Origin: Sulfitobacter sp. 20_GPM-1509m
Lineage (GTDB): Bacteria > Pseudomonadota > Alphaproteobacteria > Rhodobacterales > Rhodobacteraceae
Direction of reading: 5' to 3'
DNA length: 64,000 nt
NCBI RefSeq assembly: GCF_000620505.1
Contig: NZ_KK211144.1
Location: 725,824 to 789,823 of the forward strand
Every line of letters begins with the position of its first letter. The first letter of the stretch is position 1. Position numbers and translations under genes: made by a program. The notes below the pieces were generated by a model, which was not told the origin of the DNA, made no database searches, and was given only the letters and a program-made list of their open reading frames with translations. This document shows, one piece after another, positions 35,819 to 44,331 of this stretch.

Positions 35819-36763
35819 TCAGTGTCGCCGCAGCACCTCATAGCCGCGGTCCTCCGGCTCATCATCGACCAGTTCCTGTGGGAAACCATCTGCCAGAATG
35901 GACAGCCCCGTCGCCTCTTCCAGACGCTCGATCATGCGGTCTGACTGTGCCCGCGTCCCATAACGGGCCTGCCCGTCGGTCATCATGCGGATCATCAGCG
36001 GCGAGATTTCCAGCGGCACCCCCGCATCGTCCGCCAGCTTTTGAAACAGGCCGATGTCCTTTTGCACCAAATCCATCGTGAAATTCACGTCACGCGATCC
36101 CGACAGGATCAGCTGGCTTTCGGTCTCGTGCACAAAGCTGTTGCCCGAGGACATGGCAATCGCCTCGTAGGTCAGCGCCAGATCCACGCCCGAAGCTTTC
36201 ATGACCGTCAGCGCCTCGCACAGCGTCAGCAGGTTCGCGGTGGCCAGATAGTTGGTCATCACCTTCAGCGTCGAGGCCGTGCCAATCTCGCCCACATGCA
36301 GGATGCGCCGCCCCATATGGGTCAGGACCGGCAGCACCCGTTCGAACGTGGCGCGGTCACAACCCGCGTAAATCGAGATGTTGCCCGTGTCCGCCCGATG
36401 ACAGCCACCCGACACCGGGCAATCCACCGCGCGGCCCCCTGCCGCCGCCACCAGATCGGCCAGACGCCGGATCTCGGCCGCATCTGTCGTGGACATCTCG
36501 ATCCAGATCTTGCCCGCGCGCACTTCGGGCAGCATCTGTTCCACCACCGCCGCCGAAGCGGCAGGTGACGGCAGACAGGTGATCACGACATCACAATCGC
36601 GCATCATCTGCGCAGGCCCCTGCCCCGCAACCGCGCCATCGGCAACCTTTTGCGCCACCAGCGCGGCATCCAGATCATGTGCAACCACATCCAGACCGTT
36701 GCGCACCAAACTTCCCGAAAGTTTGCCGCCGACATTCCCCAGACCGATAAAACCGATTTTCAT
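35819..36763 (-). CDS. 3-hydroxyisobutyrate dehydrogenase family NAD(P)-dependent oxidoreductase
   Basis: This 314-residue beta-hydroxyacid dehydrogenase has the cofactor motif IGFIGLGNVGGKLSGSL at the N-terminus, the substrate motif DCPVSGGCHRADTG (about 118-131), and the catalytic Lys in LKVMTNYLA (near 168). Family members act on 3-hydroxyisobutyrate, tartronate semialdehyde, 4-hydroxybutyrate/succinic semialdehyde and related compounds; which one cannot be told here. ATG 36763 is chosen because GGGGAG lies 7 nt upstream and the glycine motif follows at once. Confidence 0.87.
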   Translation of the reverse strand: MKIGFIGLGNVGGKLSGSLVRNGLDVVAHDLDAALVAQKVADGAVAGQGPAQMMRDCDVVITCLPSPAASAAVVEQMLPEVRAGKIWIEMSTTDAAEIRRLADLVAAAGGRAVDCPVSGGCHRADTGNISIYAGCDRATFERVLPVLTHMGRRILHVGEIGTASTLKVMTNYLATANLLTLCEALTVMKASGVDLALTYEAIAMSSGNSFVHETESQLILSGSRDVNFTMDLVQKDIGLFQKLADDAGVPLEISPLMIRMMTDGQARYGTRAQSDRMIERLEEATGLSILADGFPQELVDDEPEDRGYEVLRRH

Positions 36764-37033
36764 GTTAGGACTCCCCGTATTCACCTGAATGTCGTAGCCT
36801 GCATGGGGTCAAGTCCGTTCTAATTGCGACAGAAGTGCGACTCCTGGCCAAAACGCAAACCGCTGCGCGCACCAAAGCTGGTTTTTTTGCCTGATCGATT
36901 GTTGTGTGGTGGCTAACATTCAGACGTTTTATGTTCCTTGGATTCTAGGATAAATTAAATCAGCCAACCGGATAACATACGCCCGCGCAAACGGTCAGGG
37001 CTTGGCGCCCCGAACCGACGCTATCCGACGTCA

Positions 37034-39241
37034 ATGTTCTGGACGACGCTTGTTTGCGCACTTGTAGCAAGCCTGCTCGGCCTTTTGATCGCCGCGCACA
37101 TGGCGTCGCACCCTGACGCGCGCCGGATCGACATTTTGGCCAGCATCGGCAGCACCCGGATCGCACACCAGATACAAGACCCCGCGCTGGTGCAATCAAC
37201 TCTTGAAGAATTGGTGGCATCTGACGGCCTGATCGGCGCGCACGTTACCTACACCAGTGGCCAAGACATCGCTGTCGGCGAGATTGGCGGTGACGGCGAT
37301 CCGGTGACCGCGTCCGTGCCGTTCGGATCCGGGGTGAATGGCACTGCCGAGCCTTTGGGCAAGCTGACCTTGTATGGTCCGGCACAACCGGATGGCGGCC
37401 ATAGTCTGCTGTTGCCGCTTTTGATCGTCTTGGGAATTCTTGCCTGCCTTCTGACTGGGTGTCTGGCGTTCTATGCCTTGCTGAACCGCAGCGTTCTGCG
37501 TCCGTTAGGCGAACTGGCGCAGGGACTAAAGGCAACAGACCCCTCGCGACACGATCTAGCGATCCGGTTCAGCGAAAGTGCGCAGCACCACATGACCGAT
37601 CCGCTGCGCGAGATCACCGCTTCGCTCGAAACGATAGGTCGCAGACTGAGCAACTCCGACCCGACGCCGGAACAGGAACAGGAACAGGAACAGGACCAGA
37701 AACAGCATCACCTGGTCCGCACCGTCGCAATCGCACAACTGGGCTATGCAACTCTGGACATTGAAAAAAACCGGTTCATCAGTTGCGACGCCACCTTTGC
37801 CGCATTGCTGGATCGCAAAGTGGATGACGTACTGGAAGCGAATACGATCGAAACCCTTCGCAGCGACTTGATCCTGGATTTCGATGAGACCGAAAGCTCG
37901 GCCCGCTATGAGGCGCTCAGCCGGGGAAAATCCGTCGACGAGACCTATCGCATTATCCGTCACAATGGCGAAATTCGCTACATCCGGGTCCTTATGAACC
38001 CGGTCCCAAGACCTGGCCAAGAGCCGCAGATCGTCGAATTGGTCGGACAGGACGTCACCGAACAGCGGCTGGCCGAATTGCGCGCCAATCAGGCTGACCG
38101 GATATCGACCATCGGCAACCTGACCGGCGGAGTGGCGCATGACTTTAACAATCTGCTGGCGATCATCTCTGGAAATATCGAGCTGGCCGCGCTTGCCCAT
38201 GCCCCGAAGGAAAGGCTTGAGTACATCGACAATGCGCTGGCTGCTGTTGCGCGCGGGGCGGCGCTGACCCAGCAGCTTCTTGCCTTTGCGCGCAATCAAC
38301 CGCTGTCGCCCAAGATCATCGGTGCAAGAAAGCTTGTCACCGACATGCTGCCCGCAATTCGCGCGGCGCTGGGGCCCAGGATCCGGATCGTAGAACCAGA
38401 TGGGCCGGACAACTGGATGATCAACGCGGATGCAGCCAAACTGGAAGCGTGCCTGATGAACATCGTGGGCAACGCCGCGGATGCGATGCCCCAGGGCGGA
38501 ACGCTGACCATTTCGCTTACCAACCGCGACATCGACAGCTTTCAGGCCCGCCAGATGCCGGGGGCTGAACCGGGCGAATATGTCTGCATCGAGCTGGCGG
38601 ACACGGGCACCGGGATGAGCCGCGCCGTCGCGGCCAAGGCTTTTGATCCGTTCTTTACCACCAAGAATGTCGGCAAGGGCACCGGTATGGGGCTGTCGAT
38701 GGTGCTGGGCTTTGCGCAGCAATCGGGGGGATTCACCTCATTGCACACGGTGCAGGGACGCGGCACGGCCGTGCGGGTCTTTTTTCCACGCGCCAATTCC
38801 ACGAGTGTGCCTGACACGTCTGATGCCGTGGCAACCGAAGCGACCAGCGATCTCTTGAAAGGGTGCCACGTGCTGCTGGTCGAGGATGAAGATCAGCTGC
38901 GCTTGCTCTACGCCACCAAACTCGAATCTTTCGGATGCAAGGTCACGCAGGCATCGACGGGAGAAAAAACCATGGAGCTGGCGCGCACCATGGACCCGCC
39001 GGACATCATCCTAAGCGACATCATCCTGCCCGGCGCGATGAACGGCATCGACACGGCGGATGCGCTGGTCAAATACTTCCCCGACGCAACGGTCGTTTTC
39101 ATCTCCGGTTTTTCGCAAAATGCCGCTGTACATAACGGGATGTTAGCGATGGGAAGAATACTGCTGCAAAAGCCCTTTACGCGCGCAAAGCTGGCAGCCA
39201 CACTTTTTGACGCTATATCTCAAAGGGCCACTCACGGTTAG
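37034..39241 (+). CDS. Hybrid sensor histidine kinase with C-terminal receiver domain
   Basis: This 735-residue membrane sensor has TM1 (about 3-21), a periplasmic domain of about 100 residues, TM2 (about 124-148), an Glu/Gln-rich linker (213-226), a PAS domain (about 230-345), and a HisKA domain with the phospho-acceptor in GGVAHDFNNLL (H369). The HATPase domain (about 465-595) has NIVGNAADA and GTGMGLSMV, and a receiver domain (about 615-730) has its Asp in IILSDIILPG. The H-box context is of the HWE-like/NtrB-like type common in hybrid kinases. No strong Shine-Dalgarno precedes the ATG. A MarR regulator and a lone receiver protein follow and may be partners. Confidence 0.88.
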   Translation: MFWTTLVCALVASLLGLLIAAHMASHPDARRIDILASIGSTRIAHQIQDPALVQSTLEELVASDGLIGAHVTYTSGQDIAVGEIGGDGDPVTASVPFGSGVNGTAEPLGKLTLYGPAQPDGGHSLLLPLLIVLGILACLLTGCLAFYALLNRSVLRPLGELAQGLKATDPSRHDLAIRFSESAQHHMTDPLREITASLETIGRRLSNSDPTPEQEQEQEQDQKQHHLVRTVAIAQLGYATLDIEKNRFISCDATFAALLDRKVDDVLEANTIETLRSDLILDFDETESSARYEALSRGKSVDETYRIIRHNGEIRYIRVLMNPVPRPGQEPQIVELVGQDVTEQRLAELRANQADRISTIGNLTGGVAHDFNNLLAIISGNIELAALAHAPKERLEYIDNALAAVARGAALTQQLLAFARNQPLSPKIIGARKLVTDMLPAIRAALGPRIRIVEPDGPDNWMINADAAKLEACLMNIVGNAADAMPQGGTLTISLTNRDIDSFQARQMPGAEPGEYVCIELADTGTGMSRAVAAKAFDPFFTTKNVGKGTGMGLSMVLGFAQQSGGFTSLHTVQGRGTAVRVFFPRANSTSVPDTSDAVATEATSDLLKGCHVLLVEDEDQLRLLYATKLESFGCKVTQASTGEKTMELARTMDPPDIILSDIILPGAMNGIDTADALVKYFPDATVVFISGFSQNAAVHNGMLAMGRILLQKPFTRAKLAATLFDAISQRATHG
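37670..37705 (+). repeat. In-frame GAACAG hexanucleotide repeat in the kinase linker
   Basis: Four perfect GAACAG units (37670-37693) followed by two degenerate units encode EQEQEQEQ-DQ-KQ. Being a multiple of three, changes in copy number would alter linker length between the second TM helix and the PAS domain without a frameshift. Confidence 0.85.
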
Positions 39242-39340
39242 ATACCCAAAGGTCCGAATGAATAACTTGTATATGGTGCCACTTCACCACACTGTTTCCT
39301 CCAGAATTTGTCATGAATTGAACGCCAAAGGTCTGTGCAT

Positions 39341-39784
39341 ATGACCAGCGCAAATCAGGACAAGGCCTCTTTGGCTGCGGCCGTTTTGCTGGAACGATTG
39401 ATCCGCGACACCTATACCGCGCGCCATTCGTCGGAAATCCAGCCATTGCAGTGGTCGATACTGCGCTATCTGGCCCGCTCTCCCGAGGACCAGCGCCAGT
39501 TGCGGCGCATCGCGCCGTTTCTGAACCTCACGCCCTCGCCCGTGGCGCGTGCCATCACAACATTGGCCCAGCGTGGGCTTGTCACCCAGCGTGTGAACAA
39601 TACGGACAGCCGAATAAAGACAATATCTCTGACCCAATTGGGTCTTGAAGCTTTGAGCCAAGACCCTATCGTTGATGTTGCAACTAGGATAGACGCTCTA
39701 CCAGAAAGCGAGCGACAAGATTTTATTCGATCAGTTCGAACGCTTGCGTTGGGAACTTCTTATTACCCTAAACCCGTGGATTAA
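39341..39784 (+). CDS. MarR family winged-helix regulator
   Basis: This 147-residue protein has the MarR-type winged helix (about 45-110), including LNLTPSPVARAITTLAQRGLVTQ as recognition region and NNTDSRIKTISLT as the wing. Composition is a little less GC-rich than its neighbours. ATG 39341 has AAAGG about 9 nt upstream; a GTG two codons earlier is also possible. It sits 99 nt after the hybrid kinase and 4 nt before the receiver gene, suggesting one signalling unit. Confidence 0.8.
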   Translation: MTSANQDKASLAAAVLLERLIRDTYTARHSSEIQPLQWSILRYLARSPEDQRQLRRIAPFLNLTPSPVARAITTLAQRGLVTQRVNNTDSRIKTISLTQLGLEALSQDPIVDVATRIDALPESERQDFIRSVRTLALGTSYYPKPVD

Positions 39785-39788
39785 GACG

Positions 39789-40163
39789 GTGGCAACACAG
39801 ATACTTCTCGTTGAAGACGACCCGGCGGTTCGGCACCTGATCGTGCAATTCCTGCAACGGGATGGCGCGGACGTTCACGAGGCCGAAACGCTCGAACAGG
39901 CACGGACGATTTTGTCCGACCGCAATGACATCAACCTTGCCATACTGGATTTCTGGCTGGGCAATGACAACGCCGTCGGATTGATGGACGATCTGCGCGC
40001 AGATCTTGCCGGGCTGCCGGTCCTGATCATTTCGGGCGGCAACGCGGCCACCGACCTTGAAACCACCCAAGCCATCGCAGACATCAGCGGCGCGGTGGCC
40101 TTTCTGCAAAAGCCATTTCGCAAGAAAGATCTGCTGTCTGCCGTTGCGGACGCACTGGGCTAA
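39789..40163 (+). CDS. Single-domain response regulator (CheY-like receiver)
   Basis: This 124-residue receiver domain has no output domain. Acidic pocket residues are in LLVEDDP (near 7-12), the phospho-acceptor is D54 in LAILDFWLG, and the conserved Lys is in FLQKPF (near 103). The GTG at 39789 is chosen because it directly precedes the receiver fold; the frame extension to a TTG at 39744 would overlap the MarR gene. It probably exchanges phosphate with the hybrid kinase upstream. Confidence 0.82.
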   Translation: MATQILLVEDDPAVRHLIVQFLQRDGADVHEAETLEQARTILSDRNDINLAILDFWLGNDNAVGLMDDLRADLAGLPVLIISGGNAATDLETTQAIADISGAVAFLQKPFRKKDLLSAVADALG

Positions 40164-40278
40164 TTGTTTTCGATTTCCTGCAGCTTCGTATCCAGATTTA
40201 AGATAGACTTTTCGAATACTTTGATGCATTATTGCTAGTAGCAAATATCTTTCTGGTTGTGTGCCTAGAGGTCTGGTT

Positions 40279-40485
40279 ATGAGTGGTCTTGCCAAAGACG
40301 CTGTCTGCGAAGCGCAAAAGGTCCTTGAGGATCTCGCGGGGTATCTTCGCGCTGTTGGATATGACCTGACGGACGACTCGGCGGTTCAACTGGATGTCAT
40401 GGCAGATCGGCTGGAACAGATCGCGCGCGAGTGTGAGCCTGTCCAGACGACCACACGCCCAAAGCTGTATTGCGTAAAAGGCTAG
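40279..40485 (+). CDS. Small protein of unknown function
   Basis: The 68-residue product (MSGLAKDAVCEAQ...) is probably soluble and mostly helical, with three Cys. AGAGG lies 7 nt upstream of the ATG at 40279, which supports translation. I recognise no family. It lies alone between the signalling genes and a MarR-controlled pump operon, preceded by an AT-rich stretch (40164-40278) likely to contain its promoter. Confidence 0.5.
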   Translation: MSGLAKDAVCEAQKVLEDLAGYLRAVGYDLTDDSAVQLDVMADRLEQIARECEPVQTTTRPKLYCVKG

Positions 40486-40594
40486 CGCAGAAACCACTCC
40501 CGACCTTAATCGCTTTTTCATCGTAGCACCGCGCTGCGGTGTCACTCTCCCTATATCTCAGCAACCGCTTCAGCCCTCCTTGATTGTGTGAGGC

Positions 40595-40640
40595 TGCAAA
40601 TGCTGCTGTGCACATTTGCACAGATCGGGGTCTTTTTTAA
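40595..40640 (+). terminator. Possible terminator between the small ORF and the MarR-pump operon
   Basis: TGCAAATG (40595-40602) and CATTTGCA (40613-40620) form an 8-bp stem with a 10-nt loop. A T-run (TCTTTTTT, about 40631-40638) follows 10 nt later. The distance to the T-run is longer than usual, so it may instead be an operator upstream of the MarR gene. Confidence 0.35.
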
Positions 40641-40668
40641 TACATGTCCGTATAATACATGTGCGTAC
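40639..40668. promoter_or_regulatory. Tandem 15-bp repeats, candidate MarR operator
   Basis: AATACATGTCCGTAT (40639-40653) and AATACATGTGCGTAC (40654-40668) are adjacent direct repeats, 13 of 15 identical, each containing the palindrome ACATGT. They end 15 nt before the marR ATG, overlapping the probable transcription start, as expected for autoregulation. Confidence 0.55.
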
Positions 40669-40682
40669 AAAGGAGAGCCCCA

Positions 40683-41129
40683 ATGCGAGATATCATGATG
40701 CTGTTGCACGAAACCGCCGGACTGATGCGGCGCCGGTTCGAGCAGGCGGCACGCCCCGAAGAACTTACGCTGATGCAATGGCGCGCACTTGGGCTGCTGG
40801 AACGCAACGGCCCGATGCGTCAGGTCGAGATCAAGGAAGCGTTGGAAGCCTCTCCCATGACCATCAGCGATCTGGCGGAACGGATGCAATCGGCAGGCCT
40901 TGTGGTCCGCCAGACCGATCCGCACGACAGCCGCGCCAAGACACTGACGCTGACCGAGGCGGGTCACGCCAAATACGCAACCATGCATCAGATCAGCGAA
41001 GCGGTCTTTGAAGAGGTCGCTGTCGGCATATCCCCCGAGACAAAGGACGCCCTGCGCGACGGGTTGAGTGCCATCAAGATAAATCTGGGAAGCGCCACGC
41101 GCCTTCCCGAAAAGGACACAAGACGATGA
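40683..41129 (+). CDS. MarR family regulator of the EmrAB-type pump operon
   Basis: This 148-residue MarR protein has its winged helix at about 35-105 (MTISDLAERMQSAGLVVRQ and the wing DPHDSRAKTLTLT). AGGAGA precedes the ATG at 40683; the frame extension to 40659 lies inside the tandem repeats. The ATGA overlap with the HlyD-like gene ties it to the pump, the usual marR-emrA-emrB order. It most likely represses the operon until a toxic ligand binds. Confidence 0.88.
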   Translation: MRDIMMLLHETAGLMRRRFEQAARPEELTLMQWRALGLLERNGPMRQVEIKEALEASPMTISDLAERMQSAGLVVRQTDPHDSRAKTLTLTEAGHAKYATMHQISEAVFEEVAVGISPETKDALRDGLSAIKINLGSATRLPEKDTRR

Positions 41130-42226
41130 ACGCGCAACCAGACAAGATCGAAACAGCGGACACAGAACCGGTTCCGCCAGCCGCCACCCCGGCGACAGAG
41201 GCGCGCCCTTCGCGCGGACGGCGACGCGCTCTTATGATCTCCGTGCCGTTGCTGCTGGCGCTGGCCGGTGCCGGTGCATGGCTCTTCGGCGGGCGCTATA
41301 TCAGCACCGACAACGCCTATATCCACCAGCCGATGACAGCCATTTCCGCCGATGTCAGTGGCCGCGTCAGCGATGTTCTGGTGACCGAAAACCAACAGGT
41401 CACCGCAGGCACACCGCTGTTCCGGCTTGATCCGGCCGACTATAAAATTGCCCTGTCCACTGCGGACGCGCAGCTGGCGGCCGCCCGGCTGGCCGTTGAA
41501 CAACAGCGCGCCGCCTATCAGACCGCACAGGCCCAATTGCAGGCCGCCCAGAACATCGAGGATGTGAAAAGCCGCGAGTTGAAGCGCCAGCAGGAGCTGA
41601 CGGATCGCGGCATCGGCACGCAGGCGTCGCTGGACGAGGCGATGATCGCCTTCCGCTCTGCCGCAAACGCCGTCACGCTGGCACAACGTCAGGTTGATGC
41701 CGCGGCCACGGCGCTGGGGGGTGATCCGCAGGTCGAAACCGACTCATTGCCTTCGGTCCGTGCCGCACTGGCCGCCCGCGAATCCGCCGCCCGCCATCTT
41801 GAGCAAACGGAAATCACCGCCGCCACCGGAGGCACGATCAGCCAGATCGAAAGCCTGAACGTCGGGCAGTTCCTGGCCGCGGGCACCGGCATCGCCCAGC
41901 TGGTCGACAATTCGCAGACCTGGGTCGAGGCGAATTTCAAGGAAACCCAGCTTGCAGAACTGTCCCCGGGCCAGCCGGTTACCATCGAGGTCGACGCCTA
42001 TCCCGGCATGGAATTGACCGGCACCCTGGAAAGCTTTGCCTCGGCCACCGGCTCGCAATTCTCGCTGATCCCCGCCCAGAATGCGACCGGCAACTGGGTC
42101 AAGGTCGTGCAACGGGTGCCCGTGCGTATCCAGATCACCGGCACGCCTGACCGCCCCCTGCGCGATGGCATGAGCGTTTCTGTCTCGGTCGACACAGGCC
42201 ACAACCGTCTGGAAGGTCTCAAGTGA
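41126..42226 (+). CDS. HlyD family periplasmic adaptor, EmrA type
   Basis: This 366-residue membrane fusion protein has one N-terminal transmembrane helix (about 33-53), a lipoyl-like/barrel-sandwich domain (GRVSDVLVTENQQV near 72-85), a helical hairpin (about 105-200), and a beta-barrel domain that ends with IQITGTPDRPL. It links the inner-membrane EmrB-like transporter to an outer-membrane channel, which is not encoded here. It overlaps both neighbours by 4 nt. Confidence 0.9.
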   Translation: MNAQPDKIETADTEPVPPAATPATEARPSRGRRRALMISVPLLLALAGAGAWLFGGRYISTDNAYIHQPMTAISADVSGRVSDVLVTENQQVTAGTPLFRLDPADYKIALSTADAQLAAARLAVEQQRAAYQTAQAQLQAAQNIEDVKSRELKRQQELTDRGIGTQASLDEAMIAFRSAANAVTLAQRQVDAAATALGGDPQVETDSLPSVRAALAARESAARHLEQTEITAATGGTISQIESLNVGQFLAAGTGIAQLVDNSQTWVEANFKETQLAELSPGQPVTIEVDAYPGMELTGTLESFASATGSQFSLIPAQNATGNWVKVVQRVPVRIQITGTPDRPLRDGMSVSVSVDTGHNRLEGLK

Positions 42227-43758
42227 GCCGCGCCGCCGCATCTTCGGGCGCGGCCCCCGCCGCGCCTGCGCTGACCCCGCCCAACGTCAAGGTCGCGTCG
42301 CCTGCGTTGCTGACCGCGTCGATCATGGTGGCCACGGTGATGCAGGTGCTGGACACCACCATCGCCAACGTCGCCCTGCCCCACATGGCCTCCAGCCTGA
42401 ACGCCACGCAGGAAGAGATCACATGGGTGCTGACCTCGTATATCGTGGCCTCGGCCATCGCCACACCGATGACCGGCTGGGTGTCCGACCGGGTCGGCCG
42501 GCGCATGGTGTTTATCGTGGCCATCGCCGGTTTCGTGCTGTCGTCGATGCTGTGCGGATTTTCCACCAGCCTGCCTGAAATGGTGATCTTTCGCATCGTC
42601 CAGGGCATCTGCGGCGCATCGCTGATCCCGCTCGCGCAGTCTGTCCTGCTGGACATCAACCCGCGTGAAAAGATCGGTCAGGCGATGGCGATCTATGGTG
42701 CCGGCATCATGGTCGGCCCGATCATCGGCCCGACGCTGGGCGGCTATCTGACCGAGGTGTTCAACTGGCGCTATGTGTTCTTTATCAACCTGCCCGTGGG
42801 CATCGTCGCCCTGCTGGGCATCATCGCCTTCATGCCGCGTGAAGAGACCAAGCAACGCCGCTTTGACCTGATGGGCTTTGGCCTGCTGGCACTGGCTGTC
42901 GGGGCCCTGCAGCTGATGCTGGACCGGGGACAGTCCGAGGACTGGTTCTCCTCGATCGAAATCGTTCTCTATGCGGGACTGGCCGTGTCGGGCCTGTGGG
43001 CCTTTGTGATCCATTGCTGGGGCGCCAAGGACCCCTTTGTCGATCTGGGCATGTTCCGCGACCGCAACTTTTCCATGGGGCTGATCTTTATCTTTGTGAT
43101 CGGCATGACGCTGTTTTCCGGCCTCGCCCTGTTGCCGCCCCTGCTGCAAAAGCTGCTGGGCTATCCGGTGATCGAAACCGGTCTGGTGATGGCCCCGCGC
43201 GGAGTGGGCACCATGGTGTCCATGATCGTGGTGGGCCGTCTGGTCAGCCGCTATGACCCGCGCGCACTGGTGCTGATCGGGCTGGGGTTGACCGCATGGT
43301 CGCTGCACATGATGACCGGTTTTGAAACGGGGATGGATTCGCACCTGGTCATTCTCAGCGGCGTTATCCAGGGCTTTGGCCTGGGCTTTGTCTTTGTGCC
43401 GCTGTCCACGCTGACCTTTGCCACCATCGCCCAACGCTATCGCGGCGATGCCACGTCGATGTTCAGCCTTGTGCGCAACGTGGGTTCGGGCGTGGGGATT
43501 TCGCTGGTCACCGTGGTGCTGTCGCGGATGACAACAGTCAACCACGCCGAGATCGCCAGCACCCTGACCGCGCAAGCGCCACAGGTGCGCGATGCCATGC
43601 CGCAACTGCTGAACGGTTCCCCGCTTTATGCGTCGATTGCCGACCAGCTTGTGTCACAACAGGCCGCGATGATTGCCTATATCGACAACTTTTTCCTGAT
43701 GATGATCCTGACCCTGTGCGTGGTGCCCATCGTGTTCTTGCTGAGGAAACCGGGCTAG
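42223..43758 (+). CDS. Drug efflux MFS transporter, EmrB/QacA (DHA2) family
   Basis: This 511-residue transporter has 14 predicted transmembrane segments. Family motifs seen are LDTTIANVALP (motif D1, about 43-53), the loop WVSDRVGRR (motif A, about 86-94), and GPIIGPTLGGYL (motif C, about 166-177). The GTG start overlaps the emrA-like stop (GTGA). It exports hydrophobic toxic compounds by proton antiport in the characterised homologues; the substrate here is unknown. Confidence 0.92.
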   Translation: MSRAAASSGAAPAAPALTPPNVKVASPALLTASIMVATVMQVLDTTIANVALPHMASSLNATQEEITWVLTSYIVASAIATPMTGWVSDRVGRRMVFIVAIAGFVLSSMLCGFSTSLPEMVIFRIVQGICGASLIPLAQSVLLDINPREKIGQAMAIYGAGIMVGPIIGPTLGGYLTEVFNWRYVFFINLPVGIVALLGIIAFMPREETKQRRFDLMGFGLLALAVGALQLMLDRGQSEDWFSSIEIVLYAGLAVSGLWAFVIHCWGAKDPFVDLGMFRDRNFSMGLIFIFVIGMTLFSGLALLPPLLQKLLGYPVIETGLVMAPRGVGTMVSMIVVGRLVSRYDPRALVLIGLGLTAWSLHMMTGFETGMDSHLVILSGVIQGFGLGFVFVPLSTLTFATIAQRYRGDATSMFSLVRNVGSGVGISLVTVVLSRMTTVNHAEIASTLTAQAPQVRDAMPQLLNGSPLYASIADQLVSQQAAMIAYIDNFFLMMILTLCVVPIVFLLRKPG

Positions 43759-44255
43759 CCCTTGCTCTGCGGCGCTTCAAAGGCACCAAGCCATTGCCTG
43801 AGAAGTCCGTCCAGCGCCGCGCGATCCTGCGCGCTGAGTGCGGACAGAACCCTGTGCTGGTTCGCCACATGCGCGGTGACCACCCTGTCGATCAGCGCGA
43901 ACCCCTGCGGGGTCAGCGCAACGACCGATCCGCGACCATCCTCGGGATTGGGCTTGCGCTCGACCAGCCCTGCCGCCGCGAGCCTGTCCAGACGGTTGGT
44001 CATCGTCCCCGATGTCACCATCGTCCATGCGATCAGTTCGGACGGGCTGAGCGCATAGGGCGCGCCGGAGCGCCGCAAGGTGGCCAGCACGTCAAAGCTG
44101 GCCGCCGTCAGCCCGTTGGCGGCGTAAACTGTCTCAAGCTGCGCCGAAACGCGGTCATGCAGCCGTTTCAGACGGCCAAGCACGCCCATCGGCACGACCT
44201 CCAGGTCGGGCCGCTCGGTTCTCCATTGCTCCAGAACGCGGTCTACGTGGTCCAT
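43755..44255 (-). CDS. MarR family regulator, divergent to EamA transporter
   Basis: This 166-residue MarR protein has a winged helix at about 55-125 (WTMVTSGTMTNRLDRLAAAGLVER, wing NPEDGRGSVVALT). It converges with the emrB-like gene (4-nt overlap) and is divergent from the EamA permease. Two near-identical palindromes lie in the 76-bp gap between them, so it very probably represses that permease and itself. Confidence 0.88.
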   Translation of the reverse strand: MDHVDRVLEQWRTERPDLEVVPMGVLGRLKRLHDRVSAQLETVYAANGLTAASFDVLATLRRSGAPYALSPSELIAWTMVTSGTMTNRLDRLAAAGLVERKPNPEDGRGSVVALTPQGFALIDRVVTAHVANQHRVLSALSAQDRAALDGLLRQWLGAFEAPQSKG

Positions 44256-44275
44256 GAGGACAGGCTAAGGATTTA

Positions 44276-44319
44276 TATCTTGACGTCAAGACAAAATAAC
44301 ATATCTTGACGTCAAGATA
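44276..44319. promoter_or_regulatory. Twin palindromic MarR operators between marR and eamA
   Basis: TATCTTGACGTCAAGACA (44276-44293) and TATCTTGACGTCAAGATA (44302-44319) share the palindrome TCTTGACGTCAAGA. Their centres are 26 bp apart, and together they cover most of the gap. Each TTGAC word could also serve as part of a -35 box. Confidence 0.8.
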
Positions 44320-44331
44320 AAGGAACGCACC

